A stretch of 64,000 bases of DNA from Dongia sedimenti (GTDB lineage: Bacteria; Pseudomonadota; Alphaproteobacteria; Dongiales; Dongiaceae), in the NCBI GenBank assembly GCA_030715195.1, contig JAUYVI010000004.1:582845-646844 (forward strand). Reading direction: 5' to 3'. The notes under the pieces were generated by a model. That model made no database searches. It was not told the DNA's origin and saw only the letters and a list, made by a program, of their open reading frames with translations. Numbering within the stretch: position 1 is the stretch's first letter; each line of letters starts with the position of its first letter. Positions 1 through 14,718 of this stretch are shown piece by piece. Position numbers and translations under genes: made by a program.

Positions 1-608
1 TCGGCGCGGCGGAGATCACGGCGGGCGAGATCGCGGTGGACGGCAAGCCGGTCACCATCGCCAGCCCGACCGATGCGGTGCGCGCCAATATCGGCATCAG
101 CCTGGTGCCGGAAGATCGCAAGACCGAGGCCCTGTTCCTGAAGCTCTCCGGCACCCAGAACACCTCGATCCCGGTGATCGAGCGCTTCTCCAAGTTCGGC
201 TTCATCGACGTGAAGAAGGAGCAGGACGCGGTCGCCGCCGTGTTCCAGCGGGTCGAGGTCGCCGAACGCGCGCTCTGGACCCGGGCCGGCGCCTTTTCCG
301 GCGGCAACCAGCAGAAGATCGCCATCGCGAAGTGGCTGCTGGCGGAAAGCCGCGTCCTGCTGCTCTACGATCCGACCCGCGGCATCGACGTCGGCACCAA
401 GCACGAGCTCTATCGCCTGATGCGCCAATACGTCGAGGCCGGCGGCAGCATCCTGCTCTACTCGACCGAGATCCCGGAGCTGGTGCATCTGGCCGATCGC
501 GTGCTGGTGCTCTATCAGGGCCGCGTGGCGAAGGAAGTATCCGGCAGCGAGCTCAACGAAGACTCGATCATGCGCGCCGCGCTCGGCCATGAGGGACGCG
601 CGGCATGA
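1..608 (+). CDS. Sugar ABC transporter ATP-binding protein, C-terminal part (RbsA/MglA/XylG type), cut by the window edge
   Basis: The gene enters from the left; the first complete codon is at 3 and the stop is at 606-608. About 200 residues remain and form the second nucleotide-binding domain of a tandem-ABC ATPase that powers monosaccharide uptake. The signature motif is read as FSGGNQQKIAIAKWL. The Walker B stretch reads LLLYDPTRGIDVGTK, so the usual Asp-Glu pair is Tyr-Asp, as far as I recall a feature of some members of this family. The stop overlaps the start of the permease gene (ATGA), showing translational coupling. A periplasmic binding protein gene should lie upstream outside the window. 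Family assignment is firm; the substrate is unknown. Confidence 0.93.
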   Translation, partial: GAAEITAGEIAVDGKPVTIASPTDAVRANIGISLVPEDRKTEALFLKLSGTQNTSIPVIERFSKFGFIDVKKEQDAVAAVFQRVEVAERALWTRAGAFSGGNQQKIAIAKWLLAESRVLLLYDPTRGIDVGTKHELYRLMRQYVEAGGSILLYSTEIPELVHLADRVLVLYQGRVAKEVSGSELNEDSIMRAALGHEGRAA

Positions 609-2668
609 CCAGTCTTTCCGCCACGACTCCGCCGACCCGCGCGCGCCGCGGCCTCCGCATCGGCCGCTATCAGGGCGTCCTGGTCGCGCTCGGCGTCTTC
701 ATCCTGCTGCTGCTCATCAACGATTGGATGAGCGTGGGGCCGATGAGCTATTTCGAGGTGAGCTCGCTCTCGACCGGCGGCGCGCCGCTGGCCATCGCCG
801 CGACCGGGCAGACCCTGGTGATCCTGACCGGCGGCTTCGACCTCTCGGCCGGCGCGGTGATCTCGCTGGTCAACGTGGTGGTCGCCACCAACATGCCGGA
901 CACGCCCGGCGGTATCCTGCTGTGGTCGCTGCTCGGTGTCGGCGTCGGCATGGCGACCGGCGCCTTCAACGGCATCTTCGTCGCCTTCTTCCGCCTGCAG
1001 CCGATCGTGGTCACGCTCTCGACCATGTTCATCGTCCAGGGCCTGACCCTGCTGGTGCTCGACAAGCCCGGCGGCATGGTGCCGATGGGCCTCAGCAACG
1101 CGCTCGCCCTCGATGCCGTGCCCGAACTCGTCCCCATGGCGCTGGTGCTGCTCGGCATCATCGTCCTGCTCTGGCTCTGGCTGAAGAGCACGCGGCTCGG
1201 CACCGCGATCTATGCGATCGGCAGCGACATGGAGGCGGCGCGGGCCCGCGGCATCTCGGTGCGCCTGGCCCAGTTCACCGTCTATGTGCTGGCCGGCGGC
1301 TGCTACGGCTTCGCCGGCGTGTTCGTCAGCGCGCAGACCGGCGCCGGCGATCCGCTGGTCGGCAATTCCATGCTGCTGCAGATCTTCGGCGCGGTGGTGG
1401 TCGGCGGCACAAGGCTGGGCGGCGGGCGCGGCGGCGTGGTCGGCTCGATCATCGGCGCCTATATCCTGATGATCATCGTCAACATCCTGCTGGTGCTGAA
1501 CGTCTCGGCCTATTACTCGACCGTGGTCGAAGGCTGCATCCTGATCCTCGCGGTGCTGGCGGGCGCGATCAGCCGCCATTCGCGCGCCGCCAAGCATCTG
1601 CGCGCCGGCTTCGTCCGGTTCCAGGCCTGGCGGCGCGGCATGCTGCCGCGACAGGTCAGCCGCGCGACCCGCCGGCTGGTGCTGCCCGGGATCGAAGCCA
1701 GGCCGCACAAGACCCCGGCGCCGTCCTTCCTGGTGCGCAACGCCGAATCGATCCGCTATGCGCTGCCGGCCTATGTCTGTTTCCTGATCGTGCTGGTGAT
1801 CACCGAGCTCACCGTCGGCCGCGCGCTCACCAGCTGGAGCTATTTCAACTCGATCCTGGTGCTCTCCTCCTTCCTGCTGATCCTGGCGCTCGGGCAGGGC
1901 ACGGTGATCCTGACCGGCGGGCTCGATCTCTCGGTGCCATGGACGATCGCGCTGGCCGGCATCCTGCTGGCCGGCATGGTCAACGGGCAGAACGGGCCGA
2001 TGCTCTATGCGCTGCCGCTGGTGCTGCTGGTCGGCTGCCTGGTCGGCCTCGCCAACGGCATCGGCATCGCGATCTTCGGCATCTCGCCAATCGTGATGAC
2101 GCTGGCGATGAACGGGATCCTGCAGGGCCTGGCCCTGCTCTATTCACAAGGCACGCCGGCCGGATTCTCGGCGCCGCTGATGCGCTGGTTCATGACCGAC
2201 AAGAGCGGCGCGGTGACCCCGGTCGTCGTCTTCATCCTGCTGTTCGTGATCGCCGCGGTGATCCTGCACCGGCGGACACCCTTCGGCCGCCGGGTCTACG
2301 GGCTCGGCAACGGCGAGAAGGTGGCGGCGCTCTCCGGCATCAATGTCGACCGCACGATCATGCTGGTCTACGCGCTGTCCGGCTTCTGCGCCGCACTGGT
2401 CGGCTGCATGCTGACCGGCTTCTCCGGCCAGGCCAGCCTCGGGATGGGCGACGAATACATGCTGCCCTCGATCGCGGTGGTCGTGGTCGGCGGCACGCTG
2501 ATCACCGGCGGGCGCGGCTCCTATCTCGGCATGGTCGGCGGCGTGCTGCTGCTGACCGCGCTGCAGACCTTGCTGGCCGGCACGATGCTGCCTTACGCGA
2601 CAAGAATCATCATCTTCGGCCTCGTCGTCCTGGCCGCGGTCATCGCGCTCCGCGAACGCAATCACTAG
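605..2668 (+). CDS. Fused double sugar ABC transporter permease (two RbsC-type domains)
   Basis: This 687-residue inner-membrane protein contains two RbsC-like permease domains in one chain, roughly residues 15-330 and 375-685, about twice the usual length. Each half carries the same landmark: LTGGFDLSAGAVISL in the first, LTGGLDLSVPWTIAL in the second. Each also has a conserved VVVGGT-type motif near its end, followed by a glycine-rich loop. The two halves can form the whole translocation pore, with the preceding tandem ATPase as motor. The start ATG overlaps the previous stop. The linker (about 330-375) is Arg-rich and probably cytoplasmic. Monosaccharide import is inferred from the family. 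Confidence 0.93.
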   Translation: MTSLSATTPPTRARRGLRIGRYQGVLVALGVFILLLLINDWMSVGPMSYFEVSSLSTGGAPLAIAATGQTLVILTGGFDLSAGAVISLVNVVVATNMPDTPGGILLWSLLGVGVGMATGAFNGIFVAFFRLQPIVVTLSTMFIVQGLTLLVLDKPGGMVPMGLSNALALDAVPELVPMALVLLGIIVLLWLWLKSTRLGTAIYAIGSDMEAARARGISVRLAQFTVYVLAGGCYGFAGVFVSAQTGAGDPLVGNSMLLQIFGAVVVGGTRLGGGRGGVVGSIIGAYILMIIVNILLVLNVSAYYSTVVEGCILILAVLAGAISRHSRAAKHLRAGFVRFQAWRRGMLPRQVSRATRRLVLPGIEARPHKTPAPSFLVRNAESIRYALPAYVCFLIVLVITELTVGRALTSWSYFNSILVLSSFLLILALGQGTVILTGGLDLSVPWTIALAGILLAGMVNGQNGPMLYALPLVLLVGCLVGLANGIGIAIFGISPIVMTLAMNGILQGLALLYSQGTPAGFSAPLMRWFMTDKSGAVTPVVVFILLFVIAAVILHRRTPFGRRVYGLGNGEKVAALSGINVDRTIMLVYALSGFCAALVGCMLTGFSGQASLGMGDEYMLPSIAVVVVGGTLITGGRGSYLGMVGGVLLLTALQTLLAGTMLPYATRIIIFGLVVLAAVIALRERNH

Positions 2669-2678
2669 GGAGTAGAGA

Positions 2679-3479
2679 ATGGCGCAACTCGCCGGAAAGA
2701 ACTGGGTCAACGGGCTGAAGCCCGGTCTGCGCGTGGTGATCTCGGCCGGCGCCTCGGGGATCGGCCGGGCGATCAGCGACATGCTGATCCAACATGGCGC
2801 CAAGGTGCATATCTGCGACGTCTCCGACGATTTCATCGCCGATTTCAAGCAGGCGCATCCCGGTCATGGCGCCACCAAGGCGGATGTCTCGAAGGAGAAG
2901 GACGTCGAGACGTTCTTCGCCGACGCCAAGGCGTCGCTCGGCGGACTCGATGCGCTGATCAACAATGCCGGCATCGCAGGTCCGACCGGCGGCGTCGATG
3001 AGATTTCGATTGAGGACTGGCGGCGCTGCATCGACATCGACTTGACCGGACAGTTCCTCTGCGCGCGCCTCGCGGTGCCGATGCTCAAGGCGGCCGGCGG
3101 CGGCGCGATGGTCAATATGTCGTCGGCGGCGGGCCGGCATGGCTACGCCTTTCGCACGCCCTATGCCGCCGCCAAGTTCGGCATCATCGGCTTCACCCAG
3201 AGCCTCGCCAAGGAGCTCGGCCCCTCGAACATCCGGGTCAATGCAATCCTGCCCGGCATCGTCGAAGGCCCGCGGATCGAAGGCGTGATCGGCGCCCGGG
3301 CCGAACAGCTCGGGATCAGCTATTCGGAGATGGAGAAGGAATACCTGCAGAAGGTCTCGCTGCGCCGCATGGTCTCGCCGCACGACGTCGCCGCGATGGT
3401 GTTGTTTCTGCTCTCGCCTCTGGGCGAGAATATCTCCGGTCAGTCACTCGGCGTCGACGGCAACGTCGAGACGCTCTAA
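2679..3479 (+). CDS. SDR-family NAD(P)-dependent oxidoreductase
   Basis: A 266-residue classical short-chain dehydrogenase. The cofactor motif is SAGASGIG (22-29), the NNAG motif lies at 96-99, and the catalytic residues are Ser148/149, Tyr162 and Lys166 in PYAAAK. It starts 10 bases after the permease gene. In this operon a sugar or sugar-derivative dehydrogenase role is likely: oxidation of an aldose to its lactone would feed the SMP-30 lactonase encoded three genes later. That order is inference; a later hydroxyl oxidation is equally possible. The family call is secure, the substrate is not. Confidence 0.92.
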   Translation: MAQLAGKNWVNGLKPGLRVVISAGASGIGRAISDMLIQHGAKVHICDVSDDFIADFKQAHPGHGATKADVSKEKDVETFFADAKASLGGLDALINNAGIAGPTGGVDEISIEDWRRCIDIDLTGQFLCARLAVPMLKAAGGGAMVNMSSAAGRHGYAFRTPYAAAKFGIIGFTQSLAKELGPSNIRVNAILPGIVEGPRIEGVIGARAEQLGISYSEMEKEYLQKVSLRRMVSPHDVAAMVLFLLSPLGENISGQSLGVDGNVETL

Positions 3480-3491
3480 GGGAAGATCATC

Positions 3492-4439
3492 ATGGCGAAG
3501 ATTGCAATCATCGGCAGCGGCTTGATCGGACGGGCCTGGGCGATCAGCTTCGCCCGCGCCAAGCATGAGATTCGGTTGTACGACCAGGTCGCCGGCGCCG
3601 CGGAGAAGGCGATCGCCTTCGCCCGCGACATGGCGGCGCCGCTGGAATCGGAAGGCCTGCTCGAGGGCCAGACCGCCGACCAGCTGGTCGCGCGGATCAA
3701 GCCGGCCGCGAGCCTCAAGGAAGCGCTCGACGGCGTGGCGCATGTCCAGGAGAACACGCCGGAAGACGTCGCGGTCAAGCAGAAGGTGTTCGCCGAGCTC
3801 GATGCGATCGCCGCACCCGAGACCGTGCTCGCCAGCTCGACCTCGGCGATCCTGCCCTCGATGTTCACCGAGCATCTGAAGGGCCGCGGCCGCTGCCTGG
3901 TCATGCACCCGATCAACCCGCCCTATCTCATCCCGGCGGTGGAGATCGTGCCGGCGCCCTGGACCGAGCCCGCCACCATGGAGAAGACCAGAGCGCTCGC
4001 CGTCGCCTCCGGCCAGGCGCCGATCGTGATGAAGCGCGAGCTCGACGGCTTCGTCATGAACCGCCTGCAGGGCGCGCTGCTCGAAGAAGCGTTCCGCCTG
4101 GTCGCCGACGGCTACGCCTCGGTCGAGGATGTCGATGTCGGCATCCGCGACGGCCTCGCCTTGCGCTGGTCCTTCATGGGCCCGTTCGAGACCATCGACC
4201 TCAACGCGCCCAGCGGCGTGCGCGACTATGTCGAGCGCTACCAGCAGATCTATTCGCGGCTGTTCCCGTCGATGCAGCGCCGGGTCGATTGGGCCGGCGA
4301 CGTGTTGCAGACCGTCGAGCAGGAGCGCCGCGCCAGGCTGCCGGCGGCCGACCTGCCGAAGCGGCATCTGTGGCGCGACCGCCGCCTCATGGCCCTGACC
4401 GCGCATAAGCGCAAGGCCGCCAAAGAAATCGGATCGTAA
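3492..4439 (+). CDS. 3-hydroxyacyl-CoA dehydrogenase-family enzyme, L-gulonate 3-dehydrogenase/lambda-crystallin-like
   Basis: This 315-residue protein has an N-terminal Rossmann fold with GSGLIG (8-13), the ENTPED motif (87-92) and the catalytic histidine region HPINPP beginning at His139. The C-terminal half is the helical 3HCDH domain. Single-domain members of this length oxidise small beta-hydroxy acids (L-gulonate, carnitine) rather than acyl-CoA chains. A 3-keto acid product is exactly what the next gene product, a beta-keto acid cleavage enzyme, would use. Spacing of 12 bases to the SDR and 11 to the next gene supports one transcript. The sugar-acid substrate is inferred from the ABC transporter and lactonase. 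Confidence 0.9.
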   Translation: MAKIAIIGSGLIGRAWAISFARAKHEIRLYDQVAGAAEKAIAFARDMAAPLESEGLLEGQTADQLVARIKPAASLKEALDGVAHVQENTPEDVAVKQKVFAELDAIAAPETVLASSTSAILPSMFTEHLKGRGRCLVMHPINPPYLIPAVEIVPAPWTEPATMEKTRALAVASGQAPIVMKRELDGFVMNRLQGALLEEAFRLVADGYASVEDVDVGIRDGLALRWSFMGPFETIDLNAPSGVRDYVERYQQIYSRLFPSMQRRVDWAGDVLQTVEQERRARLPAADLPKRHLWRDRRLMALTAHKRKAAKEIGS

Positions 4440-4450
4440 GGACAACAGCC

Positions 4451-5383
4451 ATGGCCACTAAACGCAAAGTCATCATCACCTGCGCCGTCACCGGCGCGAT
4501 CCACACGCCGTCGATGTCGCCGCACCTCCCGGTCACGGCGAGCGAGATCGCCGATGCGGCGATCGGCGCGGCGGAGGCGGGGGCGGCGATCGTGCATCTC
4601 CATGCCCGCGATCCGAAGACCGGCAAGCCGGACCAGACCCCGGAGGCCTTCGAGCCCTTCCTCAAGATCATCAAGCAGCGCTCGAATGCCGTGGTGAACC
4701 TGACCTCCGGCGGCGCCCCCTGGATGAAGATCGAGGAGCGCATCCAGCCCTCGATCCGGTTCAAGCCCGAGGTTGCTTCGCTCAACATGGGCTCGATGAA
4801 TTTCGGCCTGTTCCCGATGCTGAACCGCTTCAAGGAGTTCAAGCATCCCTGGGAGAAGGAGCATCTGGAGAACTCGGTCGATCTCATCTTCCGCAACACC
4901 TTCAAGGACATCGAGTTCGCGCTGCGCACCCTGAGCGAGACCGGGATCCGCTTCGAGTTCGAATGCTATGACGTCGGTCATCTCTACAACCTGCACCACT
5001 TCCTGGAGCGCGGGCTGGTGAAGCCGCCGCTCTTCGTGCAGACCGTGTTCGGCATTCTCGGCGGCATCGGGCCGCATCCCGAGGACGTCATGCACATGAA
5101 GCGCACCGCCGACCGGCTGTTCGGCGACAAGTACCAATGGTCGGTGCTGGGCGCCGGCCGGAACCAGATGCCGATCATCTCCATGGCCTTGGCGATGGGC
5201 GGCAATGTGCGGGTCGGCCTCGAGGATTCGCTCTGGGGCGGCCCCGGCCGCTTGGCGCAATCGAATGCCGAACAGGTCACGCTGGCGCGCAAGATGATCG
5301 AGGGTCTCGGCATGGACGTCGCGACGCCAGACGAGGCCCGCGAGATGCTGGGCCTGAAGGGCGCGGACAAGGTCGCGTTTTAG
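4451..5383 (+). CDS. Beta-keto acid cleavage enzyme (BKACE, DUF849; 3-keto-5-aminohexanoate cleavage-like)
   Basis: A 310-residue TIM-barrel enzyme of the BKACE family. These metal-dependent enzymes condense a 3-keto acid with acetyl-CoA and release acetoacetate plus a new acyl-CoA. Likely metal ligands are His49 and His51 in VHLHARD and Glu258 in VRVGLED. Other hallmarks are LTSGG (84-88), ECYDVGHL (171-178) and GILGGIGPHPEDV (201-213). The family covers many substrates, so the name taken from lysine fermentation should not be copied over. Here the neighbours (sugar importer, lactonase, 3-hydroxy acid dehydrogenase) argue for a 3-keto sugar acid. Dehydrocarnitine cleavage is the main alternative, but the other carnitine genes are absent. 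Confidence 0.92.
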   Translation: MATKRKVIITCAVTGAIHTPSMSPHLPVTASEIADAAIGAAEAGAAIVHLHARDPKTGKPDQTPEAFEPFLKIIKQRSNAVVNLTSGGAPWMKIEERIQPSIRFKPEVASLNMGSMNFGLFPMLNRFKEFKHPWEKEHLENSVDLIFRNTFKDIEFALRTLSETGIRFEFECYDVGHLYNLHHFLERGLVKPPLFVQTVFGILGGIGPHPEDVMHMKRTADRLFGDKYQWSVLGAGRNQMPIISMALAMGGNVRVGLEDSLWGGPGRLAQSNAEQVTLARKMIEGLGMDVATPDEAREMLGLKGADKVAF

Positions 5384-5395
5384 GGGAGAGCCGTC

Positions 5396-6274
5396 ATGCG
5401 GATCGAAGTGCTGGTCGATGTGAAGACCATCCTGGGCGAGGGCCCGCTCTGGGATGTGGAGCAGCAGCGGCTCTATTGGATCGACAGCTTCGGCTGCAAC
5501 ATCTTCCGCTGCACCGTCGACGGCCGCGAGGTGCGCGCCTGGGACGTGCCGGCGAAGATCGGCTCCATGGCTTTGCGCAAGGACGGCAACGGCGCCATCT
5601 GCTCGCTGGCCAATGGCTTTCATCTCCTGGATTTCAAGACCGGCGAGACGACGCTGATCCACGATCCCGAGCCGGAGCTGAAGACGACCCGCATCAACGA
5701 CGGCAAGGTCGATCGCCGCGGCCGCTTCATCTCGGGCTCGATGGACACGATGGAGGCGGGGCCGAACGGCTCGCTCTACCGGGTCGATCCCGATTTCAAG
5801 ATCACCAAGCTGGATTCCGGCATCATCGTCTCCAACGGCCCTTGCTTCAGCCCGGACGACAAGACGTTCTATTTCGCCGATTCCTGGTCGGGCGAGATCT
5901 GGGCCTATGACTACGACATCCAGACCGGCAGCGTCTCCAACCGCCGCACCTTCACCAAGATCGACACCTCGACCGGCGGCGCCGCGGACGGCTCCACGGT
6001 CGATGCCGAGGGCTGCCTGTGGAACGCCCAGGTCTATGACGGCAAGCTGAAGCGCTACACCCCGGACGGCCAGCTCGAGCGGGTGATCGACATGCCGGTG
6101 AAGAAGGTCACCAGCGTGATGTTCGGCGGCCCCAATCTCGACATCCTGTTCGTGACCTCGATGGCCAAGCCGCCGCTGCCGCGCTTCCCCGGCGACGGCG
6201 TGCTCCGGGGCAGCCTGTTCGCGATCTACGACCTCGGCATCAAGGGCGTGCCGGAGCCGCGCTTCGGCGCCTGA
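5396..6274 (+). CDS. SMP-30/gluconolactonase/LRE family lactonase
   Basis: A 292-residue six-bladed beta-propeller of the SMP-30 family. Expected divalent-metal ligands are visible: Glu15 in GEGPLW, Asn147 in VSNGPCFS and Asp198 in AADGSTVD; Asn101-Asp102 in RINDGK line the pocket. The protein lacks a signal peptide, so it acts in the cytoplasm. It would hydrolyse an aldonolactone to the open aldonate. It is the last gene of the operon, preceded by a strong ribosome-binding site (ggggag). Its stop lies only 7 bases from the convergent hybrid kinase gene; I saw no convincing terminator between them. Confidence 0.92.
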   Translation: MRIEVLVDVKTILGEGPLWDVEQQRLYWIDSFGCNIFRCTVDGREVRAWDVPAKIGSMALRKDGNGAICSLANGFHLLDFKTGETTLIHDPEPELKTTRINDGKVDRRGRFISGSMDTMEAGPNGSLYRVDPDFKITKLDSGIIVSNGPCFSPDDKTFYFADSWSGEIWAYDYDIQTGSVSNRRTFTKIDTSTGGAADGSTVDAEGCLWNAQVYDGKLKRYTPDGQLERVIDMPVKKVTSVMFGGPNLDILFVTSMAKPPLPRFPGDGVLRGSLFAIYDLGIKGVPEPRFGA

Positions 6275-6280
6275 CCCGGT

Positions 6281-7939
6281 CTAAGAGGCCACCCGTTGCT
6301 GCGGCTCCACCAGCGCTAGCGCCTGCGCGAGCTCGTCCGGGCCGTAGGGCTTGGAGAGCCGCGGCAGGTCCTGGGCGTAGGAGCCGGGCAGGTCGGCGAA
6401 GCCGGTCGCCAGGATGATCGGCATGCCGGGGATGAGCTTGTGGATCGCTTCGGCGAGCTGGCCGCCGGTCATGCCGGGCATGGCGTGGTCGGTGATGACC
6501 ACGTCGATCTGCCGGCCGGACCGCACCACCTCAAGCGCCTCGGCGCCGGAGGGGACCCAGAGTGCCGCATGCCCCATGTCCTCCACCATGGTCGCGGTGA
6601 CATGGCCGACCAGGGCCTCGTCATCGACCACCAGCACCATGAACTGGCCGCGCGCCGGCACGGCGTCGGCGGTGGCCTTGGCCGCCGCCATCAGCGCGGT
6701 CGCCGCGGCCGCGACCGGGAACCAGAGATTGACCGTGGTGCCGTTGCCGGGCGCGCTGGTGATGTGGATGGCGCCGCCCGATTGCACCGCCATGCCCTGC
6801 ACGGTCGACAGGCCGAGCCCGGTGCCCTTGCCGCGCTCCTTGGTGGTGTAGAAGGGCTCCGTGCAGCGCTTCAGCGTCGCCTCGTCCATGCCGGCGCCGT
6901 CATCGATCACCGAGACCTGGACATAGCGGCCGTTCTGCAGGGCCACCATGGCGTTGCTCATGTCGGCGTTGCGGGCGGTGATGGTGATCCGCCCGCCTTC
7001 CGGCATCGCGTCGCGCGCGTTCAGGGTGAGATTGAGCAGGGCCAGTTCCAGCTGGTTCGGATCCGCCTCGATCAGGTCGAGATCCTCGGCGAGGTGCAGG
7101 TCGATGGCGATGGTCGGCCCGACCGAGCGGCGCAGCATCTCGGTCAGCCCGTCGATCAGCGAGCCCAGATGGATCGCCTCCGGATGCAGCTCCTGCCGGC
7201 GCGCGAAGGCGAGCAGGCGCTTGGTCAGCGCCGCGCCGCGCTCGGCGCTTTCCTGCGCGGCCTTCAGCATGCGCTTCGACTTCGGATCGTCCGGGATGCG
7301 CTTGCCGATGTATTGCAGGCAGCCGAGGATACCCATCAGCAGGTTGTTGAAGTCATGGGCGAGCCCGCCGGTCAGCTGGCCGAGGCTCTCCATCTTCTGC
7401 ATCTCATGCACTTGGGCCAGCGCCACCTCGCGCTCCCGCGTCCGCTCCTCGACCCGCTTCTCCAGCTGCTGGTTGATCTCGGCCAGGGCGGCGGTGCGCT
7501 CGTCCACGCGCCGCTCGAGCTCGACATTCATGCTCTCGAGCGCACGGGTCTTCCGGTGCAGATCGAGGAAGATGCGGACCCGCGCCCGCAACAGGTCCGG
7601 CACGATCGGCACCGGCATGTAATCGACCGCGCCGTGCTCGTAGCCTTTCAAGAGATCGAGCTCGGTCACCGAAACGGCGGAGACGAACATCAGCGCGGTC
7701 TTGGCGAAGCGCGGATGCTCGCGGATCATCTGCGCCAGCTCGAACCCGTCGAGATCCGGCATGCAGACGTCGATCAGGATCAGCGCGATATCCTGCTTCA
7801 GCAGGATCTCCAGCGCCTCCCGGCCGGAGGCGGCCTTGATCAGGTTCTCGCCGAGCTCGGACAGGATCGCCTCGTAGCTCAACAGCTTGGCCGGCTGGTC
7901 ATCGACCAGCAGGATGTTGACGGGTTCCACCGGCGTCAT
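6281..7939 (-). CDS. Hybrid histidine kinase with receiver domains at both ends
   Basis: A 552-residue cytoplasmic protein without membrane segments. In order: an N-terminal receiver domain (about 8-125, phosphoacceptor Asp57 in LIDVCMPDLDG), a coiled coil rich in Arg and Glu (130-185), a HisKA-type helix with His195 in GGLAHDFNNLL, an HATPase domain ending in GKGTGLGLSTVQG, and a C-terminal receiver (about 430-545, Asp484 in ITDHAMPGMTGG). The HDFNN box is typical of kinases that are themselves targets of receiver-mediated input. The gene starts 10 bases after the stop of the giant HAMP kinase, so the two are probably co-transcribed and act in one relay. Confidence 0.93.
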   Translation of the reverse strand: MTPVEPVNILLVDDQPAKLLSYEAILSELGENLIKAASGREALEILLKQDIALILIDVCMPDLDGFELAQMIREHPRFAKTALMFVSAVSVTELDLLKGYEHGAVDYMPVPIVPDLLRARVRIFLDLHRKTRALESMNVELERRVDERTAALAEINQQLEKRVEERTREREVALAQVHEMQKMESLGQLTGGLAHDFNNLLMGILGCLQYIGKRIPDDPKSKRMLKAAQESAERGAALTKRLLAFARRQELHPEAIHLGSLIDGLTEMLRRSVGPTIAIDLHLAEDLDLIEADPNQLELALLNLTLNARDAMPEGGRITITARNADMSNAMVALQNGRYVQVSVIDDGAGMDEATLKRCTEPFYTTKERGKGTGLGLSTVQGMAVQSGGAIHITSAPGNGTTVNLWFPVAAAATALMAAAKATADAVPARGQFMVLVVDDEALVGHVTATMVEDMGHAALWVPSGAEALEVVRSGRQIDVVITDHAMPGMTGGQLAEAIHKLIPGMPIILATGFADLPGSYAQDLPRLSKPYGPDELAQALALVEPQQRVAS

Positions 7940-7949
7940 GGCCCGTCTC

Positions 7950-14258
<6,309 letters not shown>

Positions 14259-14718
14259 GAAAACCCCCGAACCGGATGTGATCGGGGGCCCGAACGCCGC
14301 TCAGCCCACGCGCCGTCCCTCCGGCGAAAGCACCGGAGAATTCACGTGTCTGATCAGATGTTTCGCGCAATTTCCAGAACCCCGAGGCGATCTCCGCCAC
14401 AACCGAAAACCCAGGGGGTTGCGCGGAGTTCCACGGGCTATCGGTGAAAATCGCGCCCCGCTCCGTCTCCGGCAATTTAAGGTAAATCCGCGAAATAACG
14501 GAGAAAAACTGCAGTTTGTGCCTGCGCTCCTAGTCCAGGCCCTTGATTGCCATCGCCCAACTGCGGGATGCTTCGGCGCGCAGATCGATGGCCGGATACA
14601 ACGGCCATTCCAGGGGACCGCAATCGCGAGTGCAGCAATGATCATTCTTCTGACCGGCTTCAACAGGCACGTCGTCCAAGCTGCTGCGTGGTGATGTGAC
14701 GGCCCGAGTTCACGTGCG
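14259..14718. other. Divergent intergenic region, no gene recognised
   Basis: These 460 bases separate the minus-strand kinase operon from the plus-strand epimerase and should hold both promoters. Short open frames exist on both strands (for example 14301-14663 on the minus strand), but their predicted proteins are Arg/Pro/Ser-rich and resemble no family. The stretch around 14470-14520 is more AT-rich than its surroundings and could hold the kinase promoter. I saw no clear operator or hairpin. Confidence 0.5.

Noticed and set aside
14301-14663. Small minus-strand gene in the 14259-14718 gap
   Set aside because: The predicted 120-residue product has no recognisable domain and an Arg/Pro/Ser-rich composition typical of chance frames.
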